From Natrarchaeobaculum sulfurireducens (GTDB taxonomy: Archaea; Halobacteriota; Halobacteria; Halobacteriales; Natrialbaceae), in contig NZ_CP024047.1 of NCBI RefSeq assembly GCF_003430825.1, forward strand, positions 1,116,001-1,180,000: DNA of 64,000 nucleotides, in the 5' to 3' direction. The position numbers and the translations under genes are program-made. The notes beneath the pieces are model-generated. The model had not been told where the DNA came from and did not search any database. It saw nothing but the letters and a program-made list of their open reading frames with translations. This document shows positions 53,098 through 62,338 of the stretch, piece after piece (within the stretch, counting starts at the first letter, position 1; each line of letters begins with the position of its first letter).

Positions 53098-54168
53098 ATG
53101 TCCCTGCTGATCCGCCACCGCCACGTCCTCGCGGTGTCTCTCGTCGTCGTCGGCCTCGTCTTCGTGCTCTCGTTCAACGCGGTCGGCATCGTCGCTCAGG
53201 ACCGTGAGGCGACCGTTTCGGCGACCGCATTCGATCCCGCAACCGAACCCGAGACGCTCGAGTCCGACCACACTGTCTACGTCGTGGACACTGGGAGCCC
53301 GCTCGGGGACGAACCGCGTGAGGCCGTCGAAACCGCAGCGACTGACGGCGAGTTCGACGGCGAGGTCTCAAACGCCCAGGCGCAGTTTTTCGCCACGGAC
53401 AGCTACGAGTACGTCGTCTTCGACGGAGCCGTCTATGCCTTCGAGTCGACCGTCGACGGCGAGTCGGTGACACTCGAGTTCGACGAGCGCGATCCAGCGT
53501 CGGCAGCCAGCGAAATCGCCGCCCCAGTCGACGAAGCCGAGTCGGCCGCTCGAGACGCTATCGAGACCGGTGAGCCGGCATCGACAGCGCCGGGCACGCT
53601 CGAAAACCCGATCGTCGAGACGAACGGGGAATTTTACGCCGTAACCCCGGACATTGATCCCGGCATGGCTTTGACGACGGTGATTGCACCGATCACGACG
53701 ATCCTCGCTGCGGTCGGTGTGGCGTTCGTCATTACTGGAGGATGGCTTTTCCGGCGGTTCCAGGCAGGTGAGGTTCGACCGTTAACCGTGCGCCGTGGCA
53801 CAGTCCTCGCGGCTGCGGCGGCTCCGGGAATGCTCGTCGTTTCCGTGCTCTTTCGGAGCGGGAACTCGCCGATGTGGGTCGTCGTCGGCACCGCCCTCGC
53901 GGTCGCCAGCGGATTGCTTCTCGTCGCTGGCGTCGCCCTGGCTCGAGAGCGACTGTGGCGGCTGGCGGCGACCCTCCTCGGTGGGCCGGCGTTGTTGCTC
54001 GCCGCGGGTCTCGTCGCTGCCGTCCTCGCTGGCCCCGTCGAGGGCGTTATGGGCGTCATCTTCGGCGCGTTCGGCCTCGTCGTCGTTGGCATCTTCGCTG
54101 CACCGTTGGTCCTGGTCGGCTACCGGTTCGCCGTCTCCGGAGAGCCCGCCCTCGCCGACGGCCAGTAG
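53098..54168 (+). CDS. Haloarchaeal membrane protein with extracytoplasmic domain
   Basis: 356 residues. An N-terminal helix (HVLAVSLVVVGLVFVLSFNAVGIV) is followed by a ~180-residue acidic outer domain (DPATEPETLESDHTVYVVDTGSP...) and then a membrane region with at least five helices from about 195 (TTVIAPITTILAAVGVAFVITGGWLF, then APGMLVVSVLF, VVVGTALAVASGLLLVAGVALA and others). No signature is recognised. An AT-rich element at about 53065-53075 (acgttttttactgg) may be its promoter. Confidence 0.8.
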   Translation: MSLLIRHRHVLAVSLVVVGLVFVLSFNAVGIVAQDREATVSATAFDPATEPETLESDHTVYVVDTGSPLGDEPREAVETAATDGEFDGEVSNAQAQFFATDSYEYVVFDGAVYAFESTVDGESVTLEFDERDPASAASEIAAPVDEAESAARDAIETGEPASTAPGTLENPIVETNGEFYAVTPDIDPGMALTTVIAPITTILAAVGVAFVITGGWLFRRFQAGEVRPLTVRRGTVLAAAAAPGMLVVSVLFRSGNSPMWVVVGTALAVASGLLLVAGVALARERLWRLAATLLGGPALLLAAGLVAAVLAGPVEGVMGVIFGAFGLVVVGIFAAPLVLVGYRFAVSGEPALADGQ

Positions 54169-54217
54169 CGGGTCAGTGGGACAAAACGGCTTTCTCGAGT
54201 GCGACCGACGGGGACGT

Positions 54218-54703
54218 ATGGTCGAGGTCGTTTCGATCCTCGCGATCGGACTGCTCGTCGCCGGCGTCGTCGGGACGCTCATCCCGCTGGTACCGGGCGG
54301 ACTCCTCTCGCTATCGGGGCTGTACCTCTACTGGTGGCACTCCGGGTTCGCCGAGCCGGGCCCTATCTGGCTCGTCGTCCTCACCACTCTCGGCGTGTTA
54401 ACGCTCCTGTTCGAGTTCTTCGGCGGTTCGATCGCCGCCCGTACCGGCGGAGCGTCGTGGACGACGACCGCCAGTGCCGCCGCCGTCGGCATCGTCCTCA
54501 TGCTCGTGACCGGCCCGATCGGACTCCTGATTGGGCTCTTCGGGACCGTCTTGGTCCTCGAGTTCGTCAGAAACGGCGACCTCGATCGGAGCATTACTGC
54601 TGCGCTCTATGCGACCGTCGGAATTCTCGCATCGACGGCTGTCCAGGCCCTGCTGACGCTGTCGATTCTGGGTGGTTTTCTCGTCGCGGTGTTCGTCCTG
54701 TAG
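54218..54703 (+). CDS. DUF456-family membrane protein
   Basis: 161 residues from the ATG at 54218 (MVEVVSILAIGLLVAGVVGT). Nearly all hydrophobic, with the DUF456 pattern: GTLIPLVPGGLLSLSGLYLYWW, then LTLLFEFFGGSIAARTGGASWTTTASAAAVGIVLMLVTGPIGLLIGLFGTVLVLEFVRN. Four to five membrane helices. Function of the family is unknown. The gene starts 49 bp after the preceding membrane-protein gene and may be co-transcribed. Confidence 0.87.
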   Translation: MVEVVSILAIGLLVAGVVGTLIPLVPGGLLSLSGLYLYWWHSGFAEPGPIWLVVLTTLGVLTLLFEFFGGSIAARTGGASWTTTASAAAVGIVLMLVTGPIGLLIGLFGTVLVLEFVRNGDLDRSITAALYATVGILASTAVQALLTLSILGGFLVAVFVL

Positions 54704-54760
54704 CCCTCGACGGCTCGAGCCCGGGGAAATGCTGAAGCTCCAGGTCTCGTTGAGACGGGT

Positions 54761-54925
54761 ATGGAGTGTTCGGAGCCCGAGTGTAGCCGACCAGCTGTCG
54801 TCGAGTTACACATCCCCTGGGACGACAACCGGCTCGTGTGTGCGCCACACGCTCGCGTACTCGGGCGGCAGAACGGCGTCGTCGCCGATCCACTGCCAGA
54901 CTGTAGCGACGAGTTGCTCGAGTGA
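54761..54925 (+). CDS. Very small conserved haloarchaeal Cys-containing protein
   Basis: 54 residues from the ATG at 54761: MECSEPECSRPAVVELHIPW, then DDNRLVCAPHARVLGRQNGV and VADPLPDCSDELLE before the TGA. The Cys pair (C-x4-C) near the start and a further C-x2-H pair (CAPH) form a plausible treble-clef or zinc-knuckle site. I recall near-identical small proteins in haloarchaea; function unknown. The GC-rich codon use matches the chromosome. Confidence 0.7.
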   Translation: MECSEPECSRPAVVELHIPWDDNRLVCAPHARVLGRQNGVVADPLPDCSDELLE

Positions 54926-55232
54926 ACCGGCCAGCTGAGTGACTACAGCGTCAGTCGACGCCTCATCGCGGGGTAGATATACCATGAGGGTGGCTCGTTC
55001 CAGTCATCACTATAGTAACACCTGCACCGAGTTGCACACTGACCGCCGGTCGGTCTGGCGAGCTGGTGCGCACTGACGTGCAGTGACTACTATAGTTCGA
55101 GACGGACACAGCAGCGTTCTATTTCAATCCGAGAACAACCACGATTCAGATAGCTCAGACTCAGGTAAAAATGTACTATATTCACAAACACACTCGAATT
55201 TATTTACAATTCTGGGAGTGGTGGTGTCAGAT
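54926..55232. other. Intergenic with promoter of the cupredoxin gene
   Basis: No gene seen. The AT-rich stretch at 55198-55207 (aatttattta) lies about 30 bp before the ATG at 55233 and is a likely TATA box giving a nearly leaderless transcript. Confidence 0.45.
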
Positions 55233-55886
55233 ATGCGTGGGATTGACGATACGACACGGAGACACGTACTCAAAGTGACAGGCGGGGTCGGTATCACTGC
55301 GTTGATCGCCGGCTGTGCCGACGACGAACCGGTCGACGACGAAGAACCGGACGACGAAGAGCCCGTTGACGACGAGGAGGAACCGGACGACGAACAACCG
55401 GACGACGAAGACGGGATCGAGATCGAGCCGGGAACGGAGATCGTCTTCGAGGGGCTTACCGAAGGCTGGCTCGGCGTCGAACCGGAAGAGATCGAGGGCG
55501 AAGAGAACCCGACGCTCGCCCTCCAGGAGGGTGAAGAGTACGAGATGGGGTGGGAAGAAGGCGACGGCTCTCAGCACAATATCGAGATCTGGGACGAAGA
55601 CGGCGAGGTCGTCGACGACCTCCAGACCGAAATCGAAGAAGAAGGTGGCGAAGACCAGTTCCTCGAGTTCGAGGCCACCGACGAGATGGCCCAGTACGTC
55701 TGTGAGCCACACGAAACGACGATGATCGGCGACCTCGAGATCACCGAGGCCGATGAAGGGCCGGACGACGACGAAGCGGCAGATGATGACGAAGACGACG
55801 ACGTGGACGATGAAGAAGTCGACAACGAGGAAATGGACGACGAGGACGTGAATGATGAAGCGAACGACGACACCGATGAGGAGTAA
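55233..55886 (+). CDS. Halocyanin-like blue copper protein (cupredoxin), exported lipoprotein
   Basis: 217 residues from the ATG at 55233. The N-terminus has a twin-arginine motif (TRRHVLKVTGG) and lipobox (IAGC). A ~45-residue acidic linker (D/E/P repeats) follows. The cupredoxin domain (about 75-180) has the copper ligands His in DGSQHNIEIW, and Cys, His and Met in YVCEPHETTMIGDLEI. A second ~40-residue D/E tail ends the protein. Such proteins carry electrons at the outer face of the haloarchaeal membrane. No neighbour shares its operon. Confidence 0.88.
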   Translation: MRGIDDTTRRHVLKVTGGVGITALIAGCADDEPVDDEEPDDEEPVDDEEEPDDEQPDDEDGIEIEPGTEIVFEGLTEGWLGVEPEEIEGEENPTLALQEGEEYEMGWEEGDGSQHNIEIWDEDGEVVDDLQTEIEEEGGEDQFLEFEATDEMAQYVCEPHETTMIGDLEITEADEGPDDDEAADDDEDDDVDDEEVDNEEMDDEDVNDEANDDTDEE

Positions 55887-55924
55887 TCGGTTGCTGAGGA
55901 GTGGCCAGTCGATCGCCTGGTGTG

Positions 55925-56420
55925 GCGCTCTTTGACCTCCTCCCACGACTGACGTCGTGGGGTTCCCCGAAGGGGAGTTCAAGATTGCGCGTTTCCTCGG
56001 TGGCGAAGTACGCTTTCGCGTCCCACCTCGACGGTTGCCTCCCAATTATGACCAAGGGAGTGCGTTGCAGCGCGTGTAGCCCGGCCAAACGGGCTCCGTC
56101 CGACGCGCGGTCGGCGTCTCGCCGCGACGAATACCGCTCGTCGCTCCATGACGGGGTATTCAGCCCGCACGATACCACGGTTCGCGTCACCCGAAGTCTG
56201 GCGGAACCGAAGATTCCGCTGCCCTCGCGGAACTGGGTTCCGCTTAGTGGTACGTCGTGGACTGGTTCGATCGGATTTGGTACCACGCGAGACAAGAGAG
56301 CGAAGCTCTGATACCGTCGAAGACGGCGTTTCCCGACGTAGGAACTCCGGTACTGCTGACTACGCTACTACGCCACATCCAGCTCACGGATTCATCCCAC
56401 AGCTACCGTCGTGAGCTTTC
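55925..56420 (-). mobile_element. Second TnpB-type (IS1341-like) element remnant
   Basis: The minus-strand 3' end is the classic palindromic end CCCACGAC/GTCGTGGG (55942-55961), flanked by GGAGGAGGTC. A broken frame upstream reads RWDAKAYFATEETRNLELPF, resembling the tail of haloarchaeal TnpB proteins. No full catalytic core survives. It lies just upstream of the cheW gene, in chromosomal sequence outside the island. The boundaries are approximate. Confidence 0.5.
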
Positions 56421-56445
56421 TCCTGTATTCCGTGTAATCGGCCGC

Positions 56446-56877
56446 TCAGACGCGGACGGCGGTCGGGTCGATCCAGAGGACGAACTCCTCCTCACGACGG
56501 ACGATACCGGCGATCTCCGAACCTTCGACCGACGTGTCCACGAGATCCGTCTGGAGTTCCCTCACCTGGTGGACCTCGTCTGCGAGCCAGCCGATCCGTT
56601 CGTTGGCACCGCGTTTGCGCTTGAAGACGATGATTCGTTCACCGAGTCGTTCGTCGTCGGTGGCACTGAAAATCTCTCGCAAGTTGACGATCTTCGTCGT
56701 TTCGCCGCGCAGATCCATCACGCCCTCGATGTGTGGGGGCGTGTTCGGGATCGGCGTGAGTTTATCCGTGTTGACGATCTCCGCGACGTATCCGATGTCG
56801 ACGCAGTATCGATTCTCTCCGAGATTGAACTCGAGAACGTGCGTGCTGGCTTCCGCGGTCGATTTCGTTGTTGCCAT
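56446..56877 (-). CDS. cheW: CheW adaptor protein
   Basis: 143 residues with the CheW SH3-like core: HVLEFNLGENRYCVDIGYVAEIV, PIPNTPPHIEGVMDLRGETTKIVNLREIF, GWLADEVHQVRELQTDLVD, VRREEEFVLWIDPTAV. CheW links transducers to CheA. It follows the longer CheW-domain gene 27 bp downstream in the same direction, forming a cheW-cheW-parA group divergent from cheB-cheA. Confidence 0.95.
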   Translation of the reverse strand: MATTKSTAEASTHVLEFNLGENRYCVDIGYVAEIVNTDKLTPIPNTPPHIEGVMDLRGETTKIVNLREIFSATDDERLGERIIVFKRKRGANERIGWLADEVHQVRELQTDLVDTSVEGSEIAGIVRREEEFVLWIDPTAVRV

Positions 56878-56904
56878 AGATTGTGGTAGGTGCGCCGATC
56901 GAAC

Positions 56905-58074
56905 CTAGCTCGTGTTCTCGATGATCGAGTCGATATCGAGCCAGGTGACGAGCGCGGTCCGGCCGTCGGTCGTTTTCTTGACGATACCGTTGATGAACTC
57001 GTGTTGGTGTTCACCCGAGGAGTCCATTACGCTGCCCGTTTCGTCGATCTGTGACTTCTGGTATGTCGCCGCTTGCAAGACGTCCGTCACGCGAATGCCG
57101 AGCTTTTGCTTGTCGTCGTCGCGCTCTAAGACGACGATGTACTGATCGTCGGTGAGTTCGTTTCGCTCGACGTCGAGCATGGCCGTCGGGTCGAGGACGG
57201 CCGTAATCTCGCCACGAAGGTCGGTGACGCCGTCGATCGCCTCGGGTCCACGGGGGAACCGCGTGATCTCTTTCATCTCGACGATCGCGCTGATTCGTTC
57301 GATTTCGACGGCGTAGCGGTTGTCGTTCAGGTAGAACTCGAGCATCTGGATCGTGCCGTCGGCGTCGTGGGTGGACGCAACGAGGCCATCGCCTTGCTCG
57401 AGAACGGCCCCGCCGCGGCCAACCCCTCCAGCTCCGTCGGCAGGTCCTGCCGCCGCATCGAGTGTCGCCTCCGCTCCAGCGTCTTCGACGAAGTCCGACT
57501 GAATCGCGTCGTCGGCGATCGCACCGCCGAACGGGGACTCCTTGGCGTGGTTCGGATCTACCATCGGGGTCAACTGCCGTGTGGCTCCCGTCGTACTCCC
57601 CGTGGCGACGCTCGGGATTGCCGACTCGTCGTAGCTGAAGGTATCGCCGCCAGCGTCCATCGACTCGGAGTCGGCCGATCCGGAGGCGGTCAGCTGTTCA
57701 GTCTGGTGACCAGCCTGGGCGGTCGATTCGGGCTCGGCCGGTACCGGTTGCTCGTCGGGTCCTTCGTCCGTCGTCGACTCAATCGTCCGTTCGTCGCCGC
57801 TCTCTGAGTCTGACCCGTCGGTCGCGTTCGCCGTCTCGGCTCCGTCTGCGAGGTCCTCAGAGCGGTCCGCAGAGCCACCTGGCTCGTCCGTCGGCTCGTC
57901 GTCACTGGCGTCGGACTCGTCGTCGCCGTTCCCATCTGTAGCTGTCGGGGCCGACGCCGGCTCGCCCTCGTCTCGAGGCTCCTCGGCGTCGTTCGACTCG
58001 TCGTCGTCCGACTCCTGTCCTCGTCCGTTTCGGTTCCGGAGGTTACGAATGCGCCGGGCCCGATCGTCGGTCAT
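56905..58074 (-). CDS. CheW-domain protein with long disordered acidic N-terminus
   Basis: 389 residues from the ATG at 58074 (MTDDRARRIRNLRNRNGRGQ). Residues 20-245 are low-complexity D/E/S/T/G, and the last ~140 form a CheW domain (MLEFYLNDNRYAVEIERISAIVE, RFPRGPEAIDGVTDLRGEITAVLDP, LGIRVTDVLQAATYQKS). The start overlaps the parA stop by 4 bp. A second adaptor with a long flexible arm suggests a different partner or localisation than the short CheW; this is inference. Confidence 0.9.
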   Translation of the reverse strand: MTDDRARRIRNLRNRNGRGQESDDDESNDAEEPRDEGEPASAPTATDGNGDDESDASDDEPTDEPGGSADRSEDLADGAETANATDGSDSESGDERTIESTTDEGPDEQPVPAEPESTAQAGHQTEQLTASGSADSESMDAGGDTFSYDESAIPSVATGSTTGATRQLTPMVDPNHAKESPFGGAIADDAIQSDFVEDAGAEATLDAAAGPADGAGGVGRGGAVLEQGDGLVASTHDADGTIQMLEFYLNDNRYAVEIERISAIVEMKEITRFPRGPEAIDGVTDLRGEITAVLDPTAMLDVERNELTDDQYIVVLERDDDKQKLGIRVTDVLQAATYQKSQIDETGSVMDSSGEHQHEFINGIVKKTTDGRTALVTWLDIDSIIENTS

Positions 58075-58859
58075 GCCGGCACCTCCTTGAGTTCGAACGC
58101 CGCTTCTATCATATCGGCCATCTCGAGAAACACGGTTTGCATGTCCGTCTCTTCTTCCCTGGCGAATACGGACGTCCCGTCGGCGAACGCCCGCTGGAGT
58201 GCCACTCGCTTTCGAATTCGGTACAGCGGGACGTCTGGTAGGGCCTCCTCGAACCACTCGAGCATGTGATCGGCCTCCCGCGTGGTCTCGATGCGGTTAG
58301 CGACCAGCGCTAGGGGGTCGATCTCGACGTCGTGATCGAGTTCGAGCGCGCCGACGTAATCGAACAGAAGCTCGAGGGATCGTTTGCTCGTCGGTTCGGC
58401 GAGTGCCGGAACGACCAGATTCTCCGTCGCGACGAGCGCGTTGTCGGTGACCATCCCGAGATAGGGTGGACAATCGACGACGATTACGTCGTAGTCCGCT
58501 TCGATTGCCGAAAGGAGGGTATCGAGGCGGGTTTCGCCGTCCGGTTCCTGACTGAGCGTCGATTCGGCCGCGTTCATGTCGACGTTACTCGGAACGACGT
58601 CCATCTCGGGATGGGAGTGGACGAGGTCCGCGAGCGAGACGGCCGATGGCTCGACGAGCGCATCGAGAAGCGTGGGTGGCTGTGCGTCGTAGGTCTTGAG
58701 CAAGCCGAGTCCTTCCGTCGCGTTCCCCTGTGGATCGAGGTCGACGAACAACACGTCGTGTCCACGATCGTTCAACGCACCGGCGAGGTTGATCGCGACG
58801 GTCGTCTTGCCGACGCCTCCCTTTTGATTTGTCACGCAGAGCCGAGCAGATCCCGCCAT
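58071..58859 (-). CDS. ParA/MinD-family ATPase of the chemotaxis cluster
   Basis: 262 residues from the ATG at 58859 (MAGSARLCVTNQKGGVGKTT). Deviant Walker A KGGVGKTT, FVDLDPQGNATEGLGL, Walker B DVIVVDCPPYLG. The start at 58889 would add a non-conserved stretch of ten residues. ParA-like proteins in chemotaxis gene clusters position signalling arrays in bacteria (ParC-type) and it is tempting to assign the same here. The overlap with the CheW-domain gene supports a shared role. Confidence 0.92.
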   Translation of the reverse strand: MAGSARLCVTNQKGGVGKTTVAINLAGALNDRGHDVLFVDLDPQGNATEGLGLLKTYDAQPPTLLDALVEPSAVSLADLVHSHPEMDVVPSNVDMNAAESTLSQEPDGETRLDTLLSAIEADYDVIVVDCPPYLGMVTDNALVATENLVVPALAEPTSKRSLELLFDYVGALELDHDVEIDPLALVANRIETTREADHMLEWFEEALPDVPLYRIRKRVALQRAFADGTSVFAREEETDMQTVFLEMADMIEAAFELKEVPA

Positions 58860-59045
58860 TCGCTTGGGTCGTTTCGATTGAGCCCACATAACTCACACGG
58901 CCGAAAACCGAAACGAAAGGCCATTTCGACGGTCTCGACTCTCGATCGAACCGGTGACGGGTGGCCGCCCGTTTCGCCAGGTTTCGCCCGTCGAACCCTT
59001 TCATTGGCCGAATTCTTTAAGCAGGGGTCATCACAATCCAACCGC

Positions 59046-59141
59046 ATGGCAGTGAGCGAATCGATCGTCGGCATCGTCGACGGCTCGAGGCGACGTAAAG
59101 AGCATTCGACGACGACTTACAGCAGCGACGTTGCTTGCTGA
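59046..59141 (+). CDS. Possible 31-aa leader peptide overlapping cheB
   Basis: The ATG at 59046 opens a 31-codon frame (MAVSESIVGIVDGSRRRKEH...) whose TGA (59139-59141) overlaps the cheB ATG (TGATG). A TATA-like TTCTTTAAG about 28 bp upstream (59013-59021) would start transcription near 59044, so this would be a leaderless ORF translated first, with cheB coupled to it. No family match is known to me. Confidence 0.4.
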   Translation: MAVSESIVGIVDGSRRRKEHSTTTYSSDVAC

Positions 59142-60190
59142 TGGTCCGAGCAGTTATCGCCGACGACTCGGCAGTCATGCGCGAAACTCTCGGGAAGATT
59201 CTCGAGGACGGTGGTATCGACGTCGTCGGCCGGGCGAAAGATGGGGTCGAAGCCGTCGAAGCGATCGAGGAACTCGAACCGGACGTCGCAACGGTTGACA
59301 TCCAGATGCCGCGGATGACCGGCCACGAAGTCATCGAGGAGGTGATGGCTGAGCGTCCGACGCCACTGATAGTTATCAGCTCACATACAACCAAGAACGC
59401 CGACGCGACCTTCGAGGCGCTCGAGGCCGGTGCAGTCGACTTCCTCGCGAAACCGTCGGGCGACAATTCGGTCGACATCTGGTCGAAACAGGACGAGATC
59501 GTCGAGCGGGTGCGGGCGGTCGCGGCAGCCGACGTCTCAACGGAGAAACCCGATCGGACTGAATCGGTACGGACGCCGACGGTCGAGGTCGACGACGAGT
59601 TTCCGAACGATCCGACGCTCGTCATCGGCGCCTCGACGGGCGGTCCACGGGTCGTCGAACAGGTGCTGTCGGAACTGCCCGTGCGAGCGGGATTGCGAAT
59701 CCTGGTGGTACAACATATGGCAGACCATTACACGGAACGATTTGCAGCGCGCCTCAACGAGCGAACCGACTACGAAATCTGCGAGGCCTCCGGCCGTGAA
59801 CGTATCGGACCCGGAGAGGCCGTCCTCGCGAAAGGCGGATATCACCTCGCCGTCACTGGCTTCAGAAACGGCGACGTCATCGTCGACCACGACGACGGGC
59901 CGGAACGACACAACGTCAAGCCAGCCGTCGACGTCACGATGGAGACCGCCGCCGACCGGGTCACTGGCAACCTCGCGGGTGTCATCATGACCGGCATGGG
60001 CTCCGATGGCGCGATCGGTCTCGAGGCGATCAAGAACGCGGGCGGGAAAGCGCTCGTCCAGGACGAGGCGACCTCGCGGGTCTACGGCATGCCGAAGGTG
60101 GCTGCCGAACGCGTCGACGTCGACATGGTGTTGCCGAAAGACCGAATCGCCGAAGGGATCACCAACGCGTTTCGGGGGTGGTCCGGATGA
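59141..60190 (+). CDS. cheB: CheB protein-glutamate methylesterase
   Basis: 349 residues from the ATG at 59141 (MVRAVIADDSAVMRETLGKI). Receiver domain with DD of ADDSAV, phospho-acceptor Asp in VATVDIQMPRMTG and Lys in LAKPSG; linker; methylesterase domain with catalytic Ser in IGASTGGPRVVEQVL, His in VVQHMADHYTERF and Asp in MTGMGSDGAIG. It removes methyl groups from chemotaxis transducers. Overlaps cheA by 4 bp. Confidence 0.96.
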   Translation: MVRAVIADDSAVMRETLGKILEDGGIDVVGRAKDGVEAVEAIEELEPDVATVDIQMPRMTGHEVIEEVMAERPTPLIVISSHTTKNADATFEALEAGAVDFLAKPSGDNSVDIWSKQDEIVERVRAVAAADVSTEKPDRTESVRTPTVEVDDEFPNDPTLVIGASTGGPRVVEQVLSELPVRAGLRILVVQHMADHYTERFAARLNERTDYEICEASGRERIGPGEAVLAKGGYHLAVTGFRNGDVIVDHDDGPERHNVKPAVDVTMETAADRVTGNLAGVIMTGMGSDGAIGLEAIKNAGGKALVQDEATSRVYGMPKVAAERVDVDMVLPKDRIAEGITNAFRGWSG

Positions 60191-62166
60191 GCGATCCGAC
60201 CAGCACCTTCGTCCAGGAGAGCCAGGAGGACATCCAGAAGCTCAACAACGCATTGCTCGATCTCGAGGACGCCGCCGACCCGGAGAACTCCGACGCGATC
60301 GAGACGGTGTTCCGGGTCGCACACAACCTCAAAGGCAACTTCGGCGTCATGGGCTACACCGACGCGAGCAATCTCGCACACGCCGTCGAGGACTTACTCG
60401 ATTGTATCCGCGACGGTGAACTCTCGGTGACCGGCGACCGAATGGACCTCATCTTCAGCGGGGTCGACCAGCTCGATCAGATGGTCCGAGAGATCTCCGA
60501 CGATGGCGAGACGGAGACGAATCCCGAGGCGACGATCGAGGAGATCCGCGCGTCGATCGAGGCAGGCGAAGACGAAGACGTGGCTGACACCGCTGACTCC
60601 GACGACGGTGGGACCACAGACGACGTTCCGATCGACGAGCTCGCGGCCGCCCTCGAGGGTGATCTCGAGGACCAGGAACTGTTTCGGGCGACTCTCGAGT
60701 TCGGCTCGAGCAGCTCAGCACACGTCGACGCGATGTTCGTCCTCGACGCGACGAACGACGAATACGACCTCCTGACGACGGCCCCGGACAACGAGGCGAT
60801 CGAACAGGGCGAGTTCGACGGCGAGTTCGACGTCTTCGTTTCGGCCGATGCGGACGCCACCGAAGCCGACGTCACGGAATTCTTCGAGGATAACCGCTAC
60901 CTCGAGGGAGCCAGCGCCGATCGGCTCACCGACCAGGTCGAAGCGTCCCTGGCCGAGGAGTCCGAGGCCGACGAGGATGCATCGAGCAGCTCCAGTGGAA
61001 GCTCGAGTACGACCCACTCGAGCCAGGAGGTCGAGTCGATCCGCGTCGACGTCGAGCAGGTCGACCAGCTCTACAACCAGGTCGAAGAGATGGTGACGAG
61101 CCGGATCAAACTCCGGAAGATCATCGAGGAGAACGGTCTCGTCGAGGCCGAAGACGAACTCGAAGAACACGGCAAGATCACCGCGAGCCTGCAGGATACA
61201 GTGCTCGAGATCCGGCTCGTACCGCTGAAAAAGATCGTCGGTAACTTCCCGCGAGTCGTCCGCGACATCTCCCGCAAGCAGGACAAAGAGATCGACTTCC
61301 AGATGGAGGGCGTCGACATCGAGATGGATCGGTCGATCCTGAACGAGCTGGGCGACCCGCTGATGCACCTCATTCGGAACGCAGTCGACCACGGCATCGA
61401 ACCACCCGAAGAGCGCGAGAAGAAGGGCAAGCCGCGTGAGGGAACGATCAAGCTCATCGGTGAACGCGAACGCGATCGCGTCTCCGTAACCGTCATGGAC
61501 GACGGCGGTGGTCTCGACGTCGATGAGATCAAAGAGAAAGCGATCACACAGGACGTCATCACCGAAGAAGAGGGTCGACTTCTCGACGACTCGGAGGTGT
61601 ACGACCTCATCTTCCACCCTGGTTTCTCGACGACAGACGAGGTCACCGAGGTCAGCGGTCGCGGCGTCGGCATGGACGTCGTCAATCAGGTCGTTCGCGG
61701 CGTCGACGGCTCGATCAACGTCGAGAGCGAACCCAACGCCGGAACCAGCGTCACGCTGATGCTCCCCGTGAGCGTCGCCATCGTTCGCGTCCTGTTCGTC
61801 ACCGCAGGCGACGAGATGTACGGCGTCCCGATCAAGAACATCGACGAAATCTCCGAACTCGAGGACGTCACCGTCGAATCCGTCGAGGGTCGCCCTACGA
61901 TCACCCACGACGAACGGGTCTACCCGCTACTGTCGCTTTCCGACCGACTCGACGTTCCCGACGCCGAACCCGACGATGACGACATGGTCGTCCGCATCAA
62001 AGACGGCGTCCGGCAGGTCTGTCTGCGCTGTTCTGACGTCGTCGGTCAGGAGGAAGTCGTCATCAAGCCATTTGAGGGTGTGTTAAGCGGTGCCCCGGGA
62101 ATCAGCGGTGCGTCGGTACTCGGCGAGGGGGAAGTCGTGATGATCCTCGACGTCGATACGCTGTAA
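60187..62166 (+). CDS. cheA: CheA chemotaxis histidine kinase
   Basis: 659 residues from the ATG at 60187 (MSDPTSTFVQESQEDIQKLN). HPt domain with phospho-His in FRVAHNLKGNFGVMGY, an acidic P2-like region, dimerisation helix (VEQVDQLYNQVEEMVTSRIKL), HATPase domain with N box HLIRNAVDHGIE, GGGLD and GRGVGMDVVNQV, and C-terminal CheW-like domain (RVLFVTAGDEMYGVPIKNIDEI). It phosphorylates CheY and CheB. The gene is complete. Confidence 0.97.
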   Translation: MSDPTSTFVQESQEDIQKLNNALLDLEDAADPENSDAIETVFRVAHNLKGNFGVMGYTDASNLAHAVEDLLDCIRDGELSVTGDRMDLIFSGVDQLDQMVREISDDGETETNPEATIEEIRASIEAGEDEDVADTADSDDGGTTDDVPIDELAAALEGDLEDQELFRATLEFGSSSSAHVDAMFVLDATNDEYDLLTTAPDNEAIEQGEFDGEFDVFVSADADATEADVTEFFEDNRYLEGASADRLTDQVEASLAEESEADEDASSSSSGSSSTTHSSQEVESIRVDVEQVDQLYNQVEEMVTSRIKLRKIIEENGLVEAEDELEEHGKITASLQDTVLEIRLVPLKKIVGNFPRVVRDISRKQDKEIDFQMEGVDIEMDRSILNELGDPLMHLIRNAVDHGIEPPEEREKKGKPREGTIKLIGERERDRVSVTVMDDGGGLDVDEIKEKAITQDVITEEEGRLLDDSEVYDLIFHPGFSTTDEVTEVSGRGVGMDVVNQVVRGVDGSINVESEPNAGTSVTLMLPVSVAIVRVLFVTAGDEMYGVPIKNIDEISELEDVTVESVEGRPTITHDERVYPLLSLSDRLDVPDAEPDDDDMVVRIKDGVRQVCLRCSDVVGQEEVVIKPFEGVLSGAPGISGASVLGEGEVVMILDVDTL

Positions 62167-62338
62167 ACGACCGCCGATCGGCAGTCAGTTCGTCGAGTGA
62201 GGTTCGTCCTTGCTGTCTTCACGTCCTGTTGTCTTCACGTCTTTTGTTAGCGCTCGTCACAAACCAGTCACCAGGCGCTCGATTCCAAAGGAAGAACGTT
62301 GACTCGAGTCAGGAGAGTATTGTCGGCTATTCGCTGTA

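Noticed and set aside
60715-61908. Long minus-strand frame opposite cheA
   Set aside because: Antisense shadow; cheA is complete and fully recognisable.
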